In this document: piece by piece, positions 26,726 to 34,113 of the stretch
How positions within the stretch are numbered: the stretch's first letter is position 1
How the letters are laid out: each line of letters starts with the position of its first letter
Source of the DNA: DASQUK01 sp046726215
GTDB lineage: Bacteria; Actinomycetota; Acidimicrobiia; Acidimicrobiales; VFJN01
Direction: 5' to 3'
DNA length: 64,000 nucleotides
Assembly: GCA_046726215.1 (NCBI GenBank)
Contig: JBKPAA010000033.1
Coordinates: forward strand, 1 to 64,000
The notes under the pieces: generated by a model
What the model saw: the letters and a program-made list of their open reading frames with translations, nothing else
Databases searched by the model: none
Told to the model about the DNA's origin: nothing
Translations under genes and position numbers: made by a program

Positions 26726-26798
26726 TGCCGGCGGTGGGATTCGAACCCACACTGACCAGGTCCTAGGCCTGGGGCCTCTGCCGTTGGGCTACGCCGGC
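26726..26798 (-). tRNA. tRNA with UAG anticodon but class I shape
   Basis: 73 nt with a 7-bp acceptor stem (GCCGGCG/CGCCGGC), D-arm GCC/GGC, anticodon stem CCAGG/CCTGG, T-arm GTGGG-TTCGAAT-CCCAC and discriminator A. The anticodon loop is CCTAGGA, so positions 34-36 are UAG with C at position 33 instead of U. UAG should read leucine CUA, but the variable loop is only 5 nt (TCAGT), whereas bacterial tRNA-Leu has a long arm. The gene is followed by ACCG, so CCA is not encoded. Identity is therefore uncertain. Confidence 0.8.
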
Positions 26799-26862
26799 TC
26801 GACCGCCGAGCATAGGGGGGCCTGTGCGGGACCTCGCCTAGGCGCCGCTACCCTCGGGCGCC

Positions 26863-27456
26863 GTGAGCTTGATCCTCCCCACCTCCCAGAACTCCACCGC
26901 CGTCAGCCCGACCCACGAGATCTTCAACCGCCTGCTGCGCGAGCGGATCATCTTCCTGGGGACCGAGGTCGACGACGACATCGCCAACGTCGTCTGCGCC
27001 CAGCTGCTCCACCTCGCGGGCGACGACGCCGATCGGGACATCTGGGTGTACATCAACAGCCCCGGAGGCTCGGTCACCGCCGGGATGGCGATCTACGACA
27101 CGATGCAGTTCGTCGAGCCGGACGTCGCCACGGTGTGCATGGGACTCGGGGCGTCGATGGGGCAGTTTCTGCTGTGCGCCGGCGCCAAGGGCAAGCGCTA
27201 TGCCTTGCCGCACGCGCGGATCATGATGCACCAGCCATCGGGTGGCTTCCGGGGCCAGGCAGCCGACATCGCCATTCAGGCGGAACAGCTGCTCTACGTG
27301 AAGCAGCTCATGGCCGAACGCATCGCGTACCACACCGGCCAGAAGGTCGAGCAGGTACAGGCCGACTTCGAGCGCGACCGCTGGTTCACCGCCGAGCAGG
27401 CCAAGGACTACGGCATCATCGACAACGTCATCGTCAAGCGCGGCGAGATGCTGTAG
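26863..27456 (+). CDS. clpP: ATP-dependent Clp protease proteolytic subunit
   Basis: 197 aa from GTG 26863. The catalytic triad is readable: S98 in GLGASMGQF, H123 in MMHQPSGG, and D172 in ERDRWFTAEQA. It also has INSPGGSVTAGMAIYD. The catalytic-serine loop reads GLGASMGQ instead of the common GQAASMG. ClpP forms the degradation chamber for ClpX/ClpC. No second clpP or clpX is adjacent, so this may be a lone paralogue; actinobacteria usually have two. Confidence 0.93.
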   Translation: MSLILPTSQNSTAVSPTHEIFNRLLRERIIFLGTEVDDDIANVVCAQLLHLAGDDADRDIWVYINSPGGSVTAGMAIYDTMQFVEPDVATVCMGLGASMGQFLLCAGAKGKRYALPHARIMMHQPSGGFRGQAADIAIQAEQLLYVKQLMAERIAYHTGQKVEQVQADFERDRWFTAEQAKDYGIIDNVIVKRGEML

Positions 27457-27488
27457 CGCGTCGGCCGCCCGACCGGCGCGACGGGTGG

Positions 27489-27746
27489 CTACGTATCGCC
27501 GCCCTTGGCGCCGCCCTTGCCACCCTCGTCAGAGAGCCTTTCGACGGTGCCGTGCGCGACGCCCCGCACCTTGTCGATGTGCTCGGTGAACCTGCCGCGG
27601 GTCTTGTCGTCGACGAAGTCGCCGGCCGAATCGACCGCGCTGTCGATCTTGTCGCCGTGCTCGGTAACGAGATCCTTCACCTTGTCCGTGACCTTGTCGG
27701 CCGCATCCTTGACCATGTCGAGGATGCGCTCGTTCCCTTCGGGCAT
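27489..27746 (-). CDS. MT0933/Rv0909-family antitoxin-like protein
   Basis: 85 aa, highly charged. The core GDKIDSAVDSAGDFVDDKTR-type segment and the Lys/Asp/Val repeats match the MT0933_antitox family (Rv0909 in M. tuberculosis). No toxin gene is next to it; it lies between the clpP stop and rpe. Family members are also annotated as stress proteins, so an antitoxin role is not certain. Confidence 0.7.
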   Translation of the reverse strand: MPEGNERILDMVKDAADKVTDKVKDLVTEHGDKIDSAVDSAGDFVDDKTRGRFTEHIDKVRGVAHGTVERLSDEGGKGGAKGGDT

Positions 27747-27766
27747 GGGCTCTCTGTCTCCTTTGG

Positions 27767-28468
27767 TCAGCGGCTCCCTCTGGCGAGGTCACGCAGCTCC
27801 GTCACTGCGTGTTCGAGCCCCAGAGGGTCTCGGTAGAGCGCAGAGCCCGCCACCAGCACGTTGGCACCGGCACGCGCCGCGCCCACCACCGTCGACGGCC
27901 CGATGCCACCGTCGACCTCGAGGTCACAGTCCCAGCGGCCCTCGACGATCATGCGGCGCACGGCGGCGATCTTTGGCTCCATGGTGGCGATGTAGTCCTG
28001 GCCGCCGAAGCCAGGGTTGACCGTCATCACCAGCACGAGCGAGCACAGGTCGAGCACGTGGGCCACGGCGTCGACGGGCGTGGCGGGGTTCAGCGCGACT
28101 CCGGCGTCGGCTCCCAGCTCGCGCACCCGGGCGAGCGTCCGGTGCAGGTGCCGCGTGGACTCGGCGTGCACGATGAGCAGCCGGCACCCGGCGTCCACGT
28201 AGCGCGGCAGCAGCTCGTCGGGCTGTTCCACCATGAGGTGGGCCTCGAACGGAACGCTGACATGCGATCGGCACGAGGCGATGACGTCGGGGCCGAACGT
28301 GAGGTTCGGGACGAAGCGCCCGTCCATGACGTCCCATTGGATGCGGTCGACGCCGGCCTTCTCCAGGGCGGTCACCTCGTCGCCGAGCCGCGAGAAGTCG
28401 GCCGGCAGCACCGATGGCGCCACCTCGATCGGTCGCTCCGTGGCAGCGGGAGGAGCCACGGCATGCAT
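27767..28468 (-). CDS. rpe: Ribulose-phosphate 3-epimerase
   Basis: 233 aa. It has APSVLPADFSRLGDEV, QWDVMDGRFVPNLTFGP, the metal-binding EAHLMVEQP, MTVNPGFGGQ and LEVDGGIGPSTV. It interconverts ribulose-5-P and xylulose-5-P in the pentose phosphate pathway. The first ~14 residues look unconserved; MHAV at 28468 is the only clear start. Confidence 0.95.
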   Translation of the reverse strand: MHAVAPPAATERPIEVAPSVLPADFSRLGDEVTALEKAGVDRIQWDVMDGRFVPNLTFGPDVIASCRSHVSVPFEAHLMVEQPDELLPRYVDAGCRLLIVHAESTRHLHRTLARVRELGADAGVALNPATPVDAVAHVLDLCSLVLVMTVNPGFGGQDYIATMEPKIAAVRRMIVEGRWDCDLEVDGGIGPSTVVGAARAGANVLVAGSALYRDPLGLEHAVTELRDLARGSR

Positions 28469-28469
28469 G

Positions 28470-28652
28470 CTACGACAGCGCCGTTCTTTCGCCGCCGCTC
28501 GGCGGCGGCGACGGGCCGGACGTGGCGACGTCGAAGGTGACGAAGGTGGCGGTGCCGGCCTCGACGGGGTCCGGCCGGTTTGGCGTGAGCCCGGCCAGTC
28601 CGATGGCGCCGAGGACGCCCATGGCCACCACCAGCAGCGCCACCACCTTCAT
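28470..28652 (-). CDS. Small single-pass membrane protein
   Basis: 60 aa from ATG 28652. A signal-anchor MKVVALLVVAMGVLGAIGLA is followed by a hydrophilic tail rich in Pro and Ser. It is immediately upstream of rpe on the same strand, with the stop 1 base before the rpe start codon. No family is recognised. Confidence 0.4.
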   Translation of the reverse strand: MKVVALLVVAMGVLGAIGLAGLTPNRPDPVEAGTATFVTFDVATSGPSPPPSGGERTALS

Positions 28653-28746
28653 CGGAGCCTCGCGGACATGGTTCCCGTTCCCGCGGGATCGGGGCGCCCC
28701 TTCCCGGCCACCTGACACGGCCCGGCCATGACGTACGCCACAGCGC

Positions 28747-29655
28747 TCAGGCGTCGGCTATGGCGTCCCTCACGTCGGCGAGCCGCGCCGTGGACGCCAG
28801 AACCTCCCGCTGGTCATCGACCAGGTGCCGCACGATCACGTCGGTGTAGCCCAGGGCGGCCAGCGCTCGCAGCTGGTCCGCCACCCGCTGCGACCCACCC
28901 ACCACACAGGCGGTGGCGTCGAAGCCGCGATAGCCGCGGGCCAGCACCGGTCCGGCGACGCGCTCGGCGTCGCCATCGTCGGCGCCGACGTGCACATCGC
29001 GGCGGATGGCCACTGCCGCGGGCGTCCGACCGTGCGCCGCCGCCCCGTCGAGGTACGCGGCGATGAGCGTGCGGGCCTGGTCCACCGTGGCCTCGGGGCC
29101 GGCGAGCCAGCCGTCGCCCAGGCGTGCGGCCCGATCGATCGCCGCCGGGGCGTGCCCGCCGATCCATACCTCGAGCGGGTCGGGGGGCACCGGCGCGATG
29201 CGGACGCCGTCGACCTCGTCGCCCGCCGCCAGGCGGCGCACCACGTCGAGCGCCCGTTCGAACGCCGGGCCCCGCCGGCGGACGTCGGCGCCCATGGCCG
29301 TGAACTGGGCGTCGCGGCCGCCAAGGGCGCACTGCATGATGAACCGCCCTGCGGCGATCGCGGCCAGGGTGCCGACCTGCTCGGCCAGCAGCACCGGGTT
29401 CCAGAGTGGGAGGAGATACAGCGCCCCGGCCGGGCGGTCGCCCCACTCGGCCAGCAGGCGGCCCAGCATGGGCGTGTTCTGGTAATAGGGCACGGGCACG
29501 CCGTGGTGGTCGCCGAGGAACAGGCTGTCGAGGCCGGCGTCCCGGGACGCGCGGGCCTGCTCGATCATCCACCGGGCGCCGGTGCGCGGATCGTCCACCA
29601 GGTAACCGCTGCGCAGCGAGACCCCCAGCCTCACGGCGCTATCCCTTGCCGCCAC
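28747..29655 (-). CDS. LLM-class F420-type oxidoreductase
   Basis: 302 aa. Luciferase-like TIM barrel: GLDSLFLGDHHG, YLLPLWNPVLLAEQVGTLAA, RFIMQCALGGRD and PLEVWIGGHAPAAIDRAARL. Its start overlaps the stop of the upstream Fur-family gene by 17 bases, so both are one transcript. It may act downstream of metal regulation, but that is only positional. It is not close to the other LLM gene at 15940. Confidence 0.85.
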   Translation of the reverse strand: MAARDSAVRLGVSLRSGYLVDDPRTGARWMIEQARASRDAGLDSLFLGDHHGVPVPYYQNTPMLGRLLAEWGDRPAGALYLLPLWNPVLLAEQVGTLAAIAAGRFIMQCALGGRDAQFTAMGADVRRRGPAFERALDVVRRLAAGDEVDGVRIAPVPPDPLEVWIGGHAPAAIDRAARLGDGWLAGPEATVDQARTLIAAYLDGAAAHGRTPAAVAIRRDVHVGADDGDAERVAGPVLARGYRGFDATACVVGGSQRVADQLRALAALGYTDVIVRHLVDDQREVLASTARLADVRDAIADA

Positions 29656-30085
29656 AGGACGCGCACAGCCCGTGCAGGGGGGTGCCGCCGGGGTCGAGGA
29701 TGAACCCGTGCTCGCGGCGCAAACGGGCTGCCACGGCGTCGAGCAGGTCTGCGGGCGCCTCGACGACGACGCCGCAGCGGTCGCACACGAGGTGGTGATG
29801 CTGGCCGACCGACAGGTGGAACACCGCGGGGCCCGGGCCGATCTGGATGCGGGCGATGACCCCGAGCTCGGTGAGTCGCTCCAGGGTGCGGTACACGGTC
29901 GACTCGTGGAAGTCGGGATGGTCGCGCCGCACGGCGTCGACGACGTCGGCGGCGGTCATGTGATGCGACGTCCTGGCCAGCATGGCGTCGATCACGGCTC
30001 GGCGCGAGGCCGTCACCCGGCCGCCGTCGCGCCGCAGCCGGTCGAGGATGTCGTCGAGGGTGTCATCCACCGTCGGGTGGCTCAC
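29639..30085 (-). CDS. Fur-family metal-responsive repressor
   Basis: 148 aa. The recognition helix is DFHESTVYRTLERLTELGVI, the regulatory site HHHLVCDRCGVVVE, and the structural C-x2-C at CASCGG. It is divergent from the cobalt/nickel ECF transporter (cbiM start 30154), so it probably represses that operon; a Zur or Nur role fits. No clean Fur-type inverted repeat is obvious in the 68-base gap. Confidence 0.85.
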   Translation of the reverse strand: MSHPTVDDTLDDILDRLRRDGGRVTASRRAVIDAMLARTSHHMTAADVVDAVRRDHPDFHESTVYRTLERLTELGVIARIQIGPGPAVFHLSVGQHHHLVCDRCGVVVEAPADLLDAVAARLRREHGFILDPGGTPLHGLCASCGGKG

Positions 30086-30153
30086 GAATACAGCGTACGA
30101 CAGCTATCGCGAACCGTTCCCTGTTGCCAGCGACTCGCATTAAGGTGGGATCC

Positions 30154-30849
30154 ATGCACATTCCCGACGGATTCATCGACGGGACGACTTCCGCCGGCGC
30201 CATGGCGGTCGCCGCCGGCGGCCTGGGTGCTTCGCTCAGGCGGGCGGGCGAGGTGCTCGACGAGCGGCGGGTGCCGTTGGCCGGGTTGGTGGCCGCGTTC
30301 GTCTTCGCAGTTCAGATGCTCAACTTCCCGGTGGCGGCCGGCACCAGCGGGCACCTGCTGGGCGGTGCGCTGGCGGCGGTGCTGGTCGGTCCTGCGGTGG
30401 GTGCCGTGTGCGTCTCGGTGGTGCTGGCCGTGCAGGCCCTGCTGTTCGCCGACGGGGGCCTGTCCGCCCTGGGGCTCAACGTCATCAACATGGCCCTGCT
30501 GACCGCCGTCGGCGGCTATGCCGTGTTCGTGGTGCTGCGCCGCCTGCTCCCGCGGACCTCGTCCTCCGTCGTCGTGGCCTCCGGCGTGGCCGCCGCCGTG
30601 TCGGTGCTGGTCTCCGCCGTGGCCTTCACGTTCGAGTACGCCATTGGTGGCACCGGCACCGCCGCCGTATCGACGGTCGCCGGCGCCATGATCGGCGTGC
30701 ACGTGCTCATCGGCGTCGGGGAGGGCGTGATCACCGGGCTGGTGGTGGCCGCGGTGCTGGCCACCCGGCCCGACCTGGCGTGGGGTGCGCGGGAGCTGGC
30801 GCCCGGCCGCGATCCCGCCCGTCCCGTTCCCGAGGGGGTCGCCCCGTGA
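30154..30849 (+). CDS. cbiM: Cobalt/nickel ECF transporter substrate-binding component CbiM
   Basis: 231 aa. It begins MHIPDGFIDG, where Met1-His2 of the mature N-terminus is the metal ligand of CbiM/NikM. At least five transmembrane helices follow, including LNFPVAAGTSGHLLGGALAA with the conserved His. With PDGLE-domain protein, CbiQ and CbiO it forms an ECF importer for Co2+ or Ni2+. It overlaps the next gene by 4 bases (GTGA). Confidence 0.93.
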   Translation: MHIPDGFIDGTTSAGAMAVAAGGLGASLRRAGEVLDERRVPLAGLVAAFVFAVQMLNFPVAAGTSGHLLGGALAAVLVGPAVGAVCVSVVLAVQALLFADGGLSALGLNVINMALLTAVGGYAVFVVLRRLLPRTSSSVVVASGVAAAVSVLVSAVAFTFEYAIGGTGTAAVSTVAGAMIGVHVLIGVGEGVITGLVVAAVLATRPDLAWGARELAPGRDPARPVPEGVAP

Positions 30850-31187
30850 AGCTGGGCCGGCGGAGGCGGCTCGGGTTCGGCGCCTTCATCGTCGGTGGAC
30901 TCGTCGTTGCCCTGGCACTGGCATTCTTCGTGAGCCCGTCGGCAAGCGGTCAGCCCGACGGGCTCGACAAGGTGGCGATCGACGAGGGTTTCGCCGGCAC
31001 CGAGTCCCAACACGCCCTCGACGACACCCCCACCGCCGGGTACGAGGTCCGCGCCGTCGACAACGACCGCCTGTCGACCGGCTTGGCCGGCGTCATCGGC
31101 GTGGCGGTCACGTTTGCCCTGGCCGGCGGTGTGCTGCTGATGGTCCGGCGGACGCGCGGCACGAGGCCGACGCGGACCGTGCGCTAG
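30846..31187 (+). CDS. PDGLE-domain CbiN-like accessory protein
   Basis: 113 aa from GTG 30846. It has one N-terminal helix (FGAFIVGGLVVALALAFFV), the SASGQPDGLDKVAIDEGFAG segment (PDGLE-like), and a second C-terminal helix. This is the two-helix CbiN-type accessory of CbiM-class ECF transporters. It overlaps cbiM by 4 bases. Confidence 0.88.
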   Translation: MKLGRRRRLGFGAFIVGGLVVALALAFFVSPSASGQPDGLDKVAIDEGFAGTESQHALDDTPTAGYEVRAVDNDRLSTGLAGVIGVAVTFALAGGVLLMVRRTRGTRPTRTVR

Positions 31188-31199
31188 GGCGGTCATGCC

Positions 31200-31976
31200 G
31201 TGACCCAGGGGCATGCCTACGGGGACGGGCTCGACAGCCTGTACGTGGCCGGGGAGAGCCCCGTCCACCGGGCGGCACCCGAGGTCAAGATCGCGGCCAC
31301 GGTGGCCTTCGTCTTCGCCGTCGTGGCCACCCCGCGGGAGGCGTTCTGGGCGCTCGGCGCGGACGCAATGCTGGTGGCCGGGGTCGTCGGGCTGGCGGGG
31401 CTGCCGCCGGCGCTCGTGGCCCGGCGCCTGCGGATCGAGATCCCGTTCGTGCTGTTCGCGGCGTTCATGCCGTTCACCGGCGCCGGACCACGCGTCGGAG
31501 TCCTCGGCATGTCGCTGTCCGAGCCCGGGCTGTGGGCGGCCTGGAACATCGTGGCCAGGGGCACGCTCGGACTGGCGGCGTCGATCGTTCTGGCGTCCAC
31601 GACCCCGGTGGCCGACCTCCTTCGGGGACTCGATCGCCTGCACGTTCCCCGGGTGATCACGGCGATCGCCGGCTTCATGGTCCGCTATCTCGGGATCGTG
31701 GCCGGCGAGGCTCGGCGCATGCACGTGGCCCGCCAGTCCCGCGGCTACGACCCCCGGTGGCTGTGGCAGGCGCGGGGCATGGCGGCGGCGGCCGGCACGC
31801 TCTTCGTCCGCTCGTACGAACGCGGCGAGCGTGTCTACCTGGCCATGGTGGCCCGGGGCTACGACGGGACCATGCCGGCGCTCGAGGGGCGGCGCGCCTC
31901 GGCGTCCGGCTGGTGGCCGGCGGTGCCGCCGTTGGCGGCGTGGGCCTTGGCTGTGGCGGCCTGGGTGGTCGTGTGA
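31200..31976 (+). CDS. cbiQ: ECF transporter T component CbiQ
   Basis: 258 aa from GTG 31200. It has the EVKIAATVAFVFAVV start, a central helix bundle, and the conserved coupling segments EARRMHVARQSRG and ERGERVYLAMVARGYDG, which carry the two Ala-Arg-Gly motifs that couple to CbiO. The GTGA overlap with cbiO shows a tight operon. Confidence 0.93.
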   Translation: MTQGHAYGDGLDSLYVAGESPVHRAAPEVKIAATVAFVFAVVATPREAFWALGADAMLVAGVVGLAGLPPALVARRLRIEIPFVLFAAFMPFTGAGPRVGVLGMSLSEPGLWAAWNIVARGTLGLAASIVLASTTPVADLLRGLDRLHVPRVITAIAGFMVRYLGIVAGEARRMHVARQSRGYDPRWLWQARGMAAAAGTLFVRSYERGERVYLAMVARGYDGTMPALEGRRASASGWWPAVPPLAAWALAVAAWVVV

Positions 31977-32725
31977 GCGGTCAGGCGGAGGGCCCGGCGG
32001 TGTCGGTGCGGGGAGTGCGGTTCGCCTACCCCGACGGGCAGGTAGCGCTGGACGGCCTCGACCTCGAGGTCGATCCCGGCGAGCGGGTTGCGGTCCTGGG
32101 TCCGAACGGCGCCGGCAAGTCGACGCTCGTGCTCCACCTCAACGGGATCCTCGACGCGCAGCGGGGCGAGGTGGCCATCGGCGGCGTACCGGTGGCGAGG
32201 CGCAACCTGGCGTGGGTCCGCCGTCGGGTGGGCATCGTCTTCCAGGATCCCGACGACCAGTTGTTCATGCCCACGGTGCACGACGATGTGGCGTTCGGGC
32301 CGGCGCAGGCCGGGCTGCGCGACGCCGACCTGGCCGGCCGGGTGGCCGGTGCCCTGGCCGCGGTCGGCATGACCGACCGGCGCGACGCGGCGCCACACCA
32401 CCTCAGCTTCGGCCAGCGGCGCCGGGTGGCGATCGCCACCGTGCTGGCGACGGAGCCGGACGTGCTGGTGCTCGACGAGCCCACCGCCAACCTCGACCCC
32501 GCCGCCCGGCGCGAGCTCACCGAGGTGCTGGCGTCGCTGGACGTGACGCTGCTGGTCGTCACGCACGACCTGCCGTACGCGTTGGAGACGTGTCGTCGGG
32601 CGGTGTTGCTGGACGCGGGTCGGGTCGTGGCCGATGGCCCGACCGCCGAGGTGCTGGCGGACGGGGACCTGCTCGCCGCCCATCGGCTGTTCCTGCCGGC
32701 GGGATTCGACCCCGCCCGGGTCTGA
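31973..32725 (+). CDS. cbiO: Cobalt/nickel ECF transporter ATPase CbiO
   Basis: 250 aa from GTG 31973. Walker A is LGPNGAGKSTL, the Q-loop FQDPDDQLF, the signature HLSFGQRRRVAIA (LSFGQ instead of LSGGQ), Walker B VLVLDEPTANLDP and the switch VTHDLPYA. It drives the CbiMNQO importer. The stop is 2 bases from the convergent sigma-factor stop. Confidence 0.95.
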   Translation: MSGQAEGPAVSVRGVRFAYPDGQVALDGLDLEVDPGERVAVLGPNGAGKSTLVLHLNGILDAQRGEVAIGGVPVARRNLAWVRRRVGIVFQDPDDQLFMPTVHDDVAFGPAQAGLRDADLAGRVAGALAAVGMTDRRDAAPHHLSFGQRRRVAIATVLATEPDVLVLDEPTANLDPAARRELTEVLASLDVTLLVVTHDLPYALETCRRAVLLDAGRVVADGPTAEVLADGDLLAAHRLFLPAGFDPARV

Positions 32726-32727
32726 CC

Positions 32728-33438
32728 TCAGCGGAGCAACGAGACCAGGGCGTCGACGTCGTAACGCCGGAAGGCGTCGACGTACTGCTGCAGCAACGGC
32801 CGCCGCGCGTCGTCCAGCGAACGCGGTTGGCCGGCGGCTGCGTCTCGGCGGGCGGCGAGGTTGGACCGCGCCCGCTGGAGCGTGCTGTTCACCGACGACA
32901 CGGTGGTGCCGAGCAGATCCGCGACCTCCGTCGCCTGCCACCGCAGCACCTCCCGCAGAACCAGCACCGACCGCTGTTGCGGGGGTAGGTGCAGCAGGGC
33001 GGCGACGAAGGCGCCGTGAACGGCCTCGTGCGTCACCGCCTGCTCGGCCGGGTCGTCGCCGACACGAGAGGCATGGCAGCCGGCCAACGGTCGGACGGAC
33101 GCGGCGCCGGACGGCGCCACGCCGGCCGTGGCGCTCGGAGTCGGCCAGGACGCGAAGTCGACGGGTCGGGCCCGGCGTTGCGGGGCGTCGCGCATGTCGA
33201 GGCACACGTTGGTGGCGATGCGATGCAACCAGCTCCGCAGCGACGCTCGGCCCTCGAAGCGGTCGAATGCCCGCCACGCTCGGACGAACGTCTCTTGCAC
33301 CGCGTCCTCCGCCTCGAAGGCGGATCCGAGCAGCCGACGGCAGTGCGCAGTCAGGGCTGCCCGATGTTCCTCCAGGTGGTGTTCGAGATCCCCGGTGAGC
33401 CGCGCGGAACGGGGCGGTGCGGTCTCGGTCGTTGCCAT
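32728..33438 (-). CDS. ECF sigma factor ending before its usual SnoaL domain
   Basis: 236 aa from ATG 33438 (GGAG 8 bases upstream). Region 2 is AFEAEDAVQETFVRAWRAFD, followed by RSWLHRIATNVCLDM, and region 4 is HLPPQQRSVLVLREVLRWQA. The ending QQYVDAFRRYDVDALVSLLR is the linker that, in SigG/ECF41/ECF56-type factors, starts a C-terminal SnoaL-like domain of ~100 residues. Here a stop follows directly, against the cbiO stop. The missing domain normally modulates activity. Confidence 0.88.
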   Translation of the reverse strand: MATTETAPPRSARLTGDLEHHLEEHRAALTAHCRRLLGSAFEAEDAVQETFVRAWRAFDRFEGRASLRSWLHRIATNVCLDMRDAPQRRARPVDFASWPTPSATAGVAPSGAASVRPLAGCHASRVGDDPAEQAVTHEAVHGAFVAALLHLPPQQRSVLVLREVLRWQATEVADLLGTTVSSVNSTLQRARSNLAARRDAAAGQPRSLDDARRPLLQQYVDAFRRYDVDALVSLLR

Positions 33439-33449
33439 CGGTTCGCTCC

Positions 33450-34013
33450 TCAGCCCTCGACGCGCGGTCGCGCCGCATGCGCGAGGCGGGACAACCGCCG
33501 ACCTGCGGCGCCCCGGCGCCGATCGCCGGCGGCCACGCCCGCCGGCGGCGGGGGGATCCGGACCTGCCGCTCGATCGCCGGCCAACCGTCGTTCCGGGCC
33601 CGCCGCGTCACGGCGGTGGCGATGCTCCCACCGATCCCCGCGCCGGCCACCAGCAGGTGTCCGGGATCGGCGCCGAGCTGGGGCGCGTGATCGGCGGCCC
33701 AGCGCACCGCTGCGGTCGCGTCCGCGACGTCCGCGCCGTCGAACGATGGCGTCGCGGACCGGTAGGAGACCGAGAGCACCACCACGCCGAGGTCCGAGCA
33801 GAGATCGCGGCACAGGGCGTCGGCCCCCTCGAGCCCGTCGGGCGCCGAGCCCTGACCAGGGAAGAGCACGAGCAGGGGCGGAGCGACGTGACGATCACGA
33901 GCCACGGGCCAATAGGCGCGTGCGGGGACGGGCCCTCGCGGACCTCGCAGCTGGACATCGGCGACCCGACGCACCGCGGGGCGGGGCTGACGGCCGGAGG
34001 GTCGGGGGCTCAT
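33450..34013 (-). CDS. Truncated alpha/beta-hydrolase protein with altered nucleophile motif
   Basis: 187 aa from ATG 34013. It has a hydrolase-like strand PPLLVLFPGQGSAPDGLEGA and LGVVVLSVSYRSATPSFDGA, which place it in the HSL/esterase group. The nucleophile elbow reads VAGAGIGGS instead of GDSAGG, so the catalytic Ser is lacking, and the C-terminal catalytic Asp/His lobe is absent. It is divergent from the LysR-esterase fusion at 34114 and 11 bases downstream of nothing else; it is likely a degenerate paralogue. Confidence 0.5.
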   Translation of the reverse strand: MSPRPSGRQPRPAVRRVADVQLRGPRGPVPARAYWPVARDRHVAPPLLVLFPGQGSAPDGLEGADALCRDLCSDLGVVVLSVSYRSATPSFDGADVADATAAVRWAADHAPQLGADPGHLLVAGAGIGGSIATAVTRRARNDGWPAIERQVRIPPPPAGVAAGDRRRGAAGRRLSRLAHAARPRVEG

Positions 34014-34113
34014 GTGGCCACGGTCGCATCGCCGGTGCGGAGAAGGGAAAGGCCGAGTGTGCATCACGGCAGTGCGCCAAAGGCATGACAGCAGGCCGGC
34101 GGCGTCGATCAGA

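Noticed and set aside
30785..31972. Upstream extension of the cbiO frame
   Set aside because: It is a shifted reading of cbiM/cbiQ; the GTG at 31973 overlaps the cbiQ stop and starts the ABC domain.
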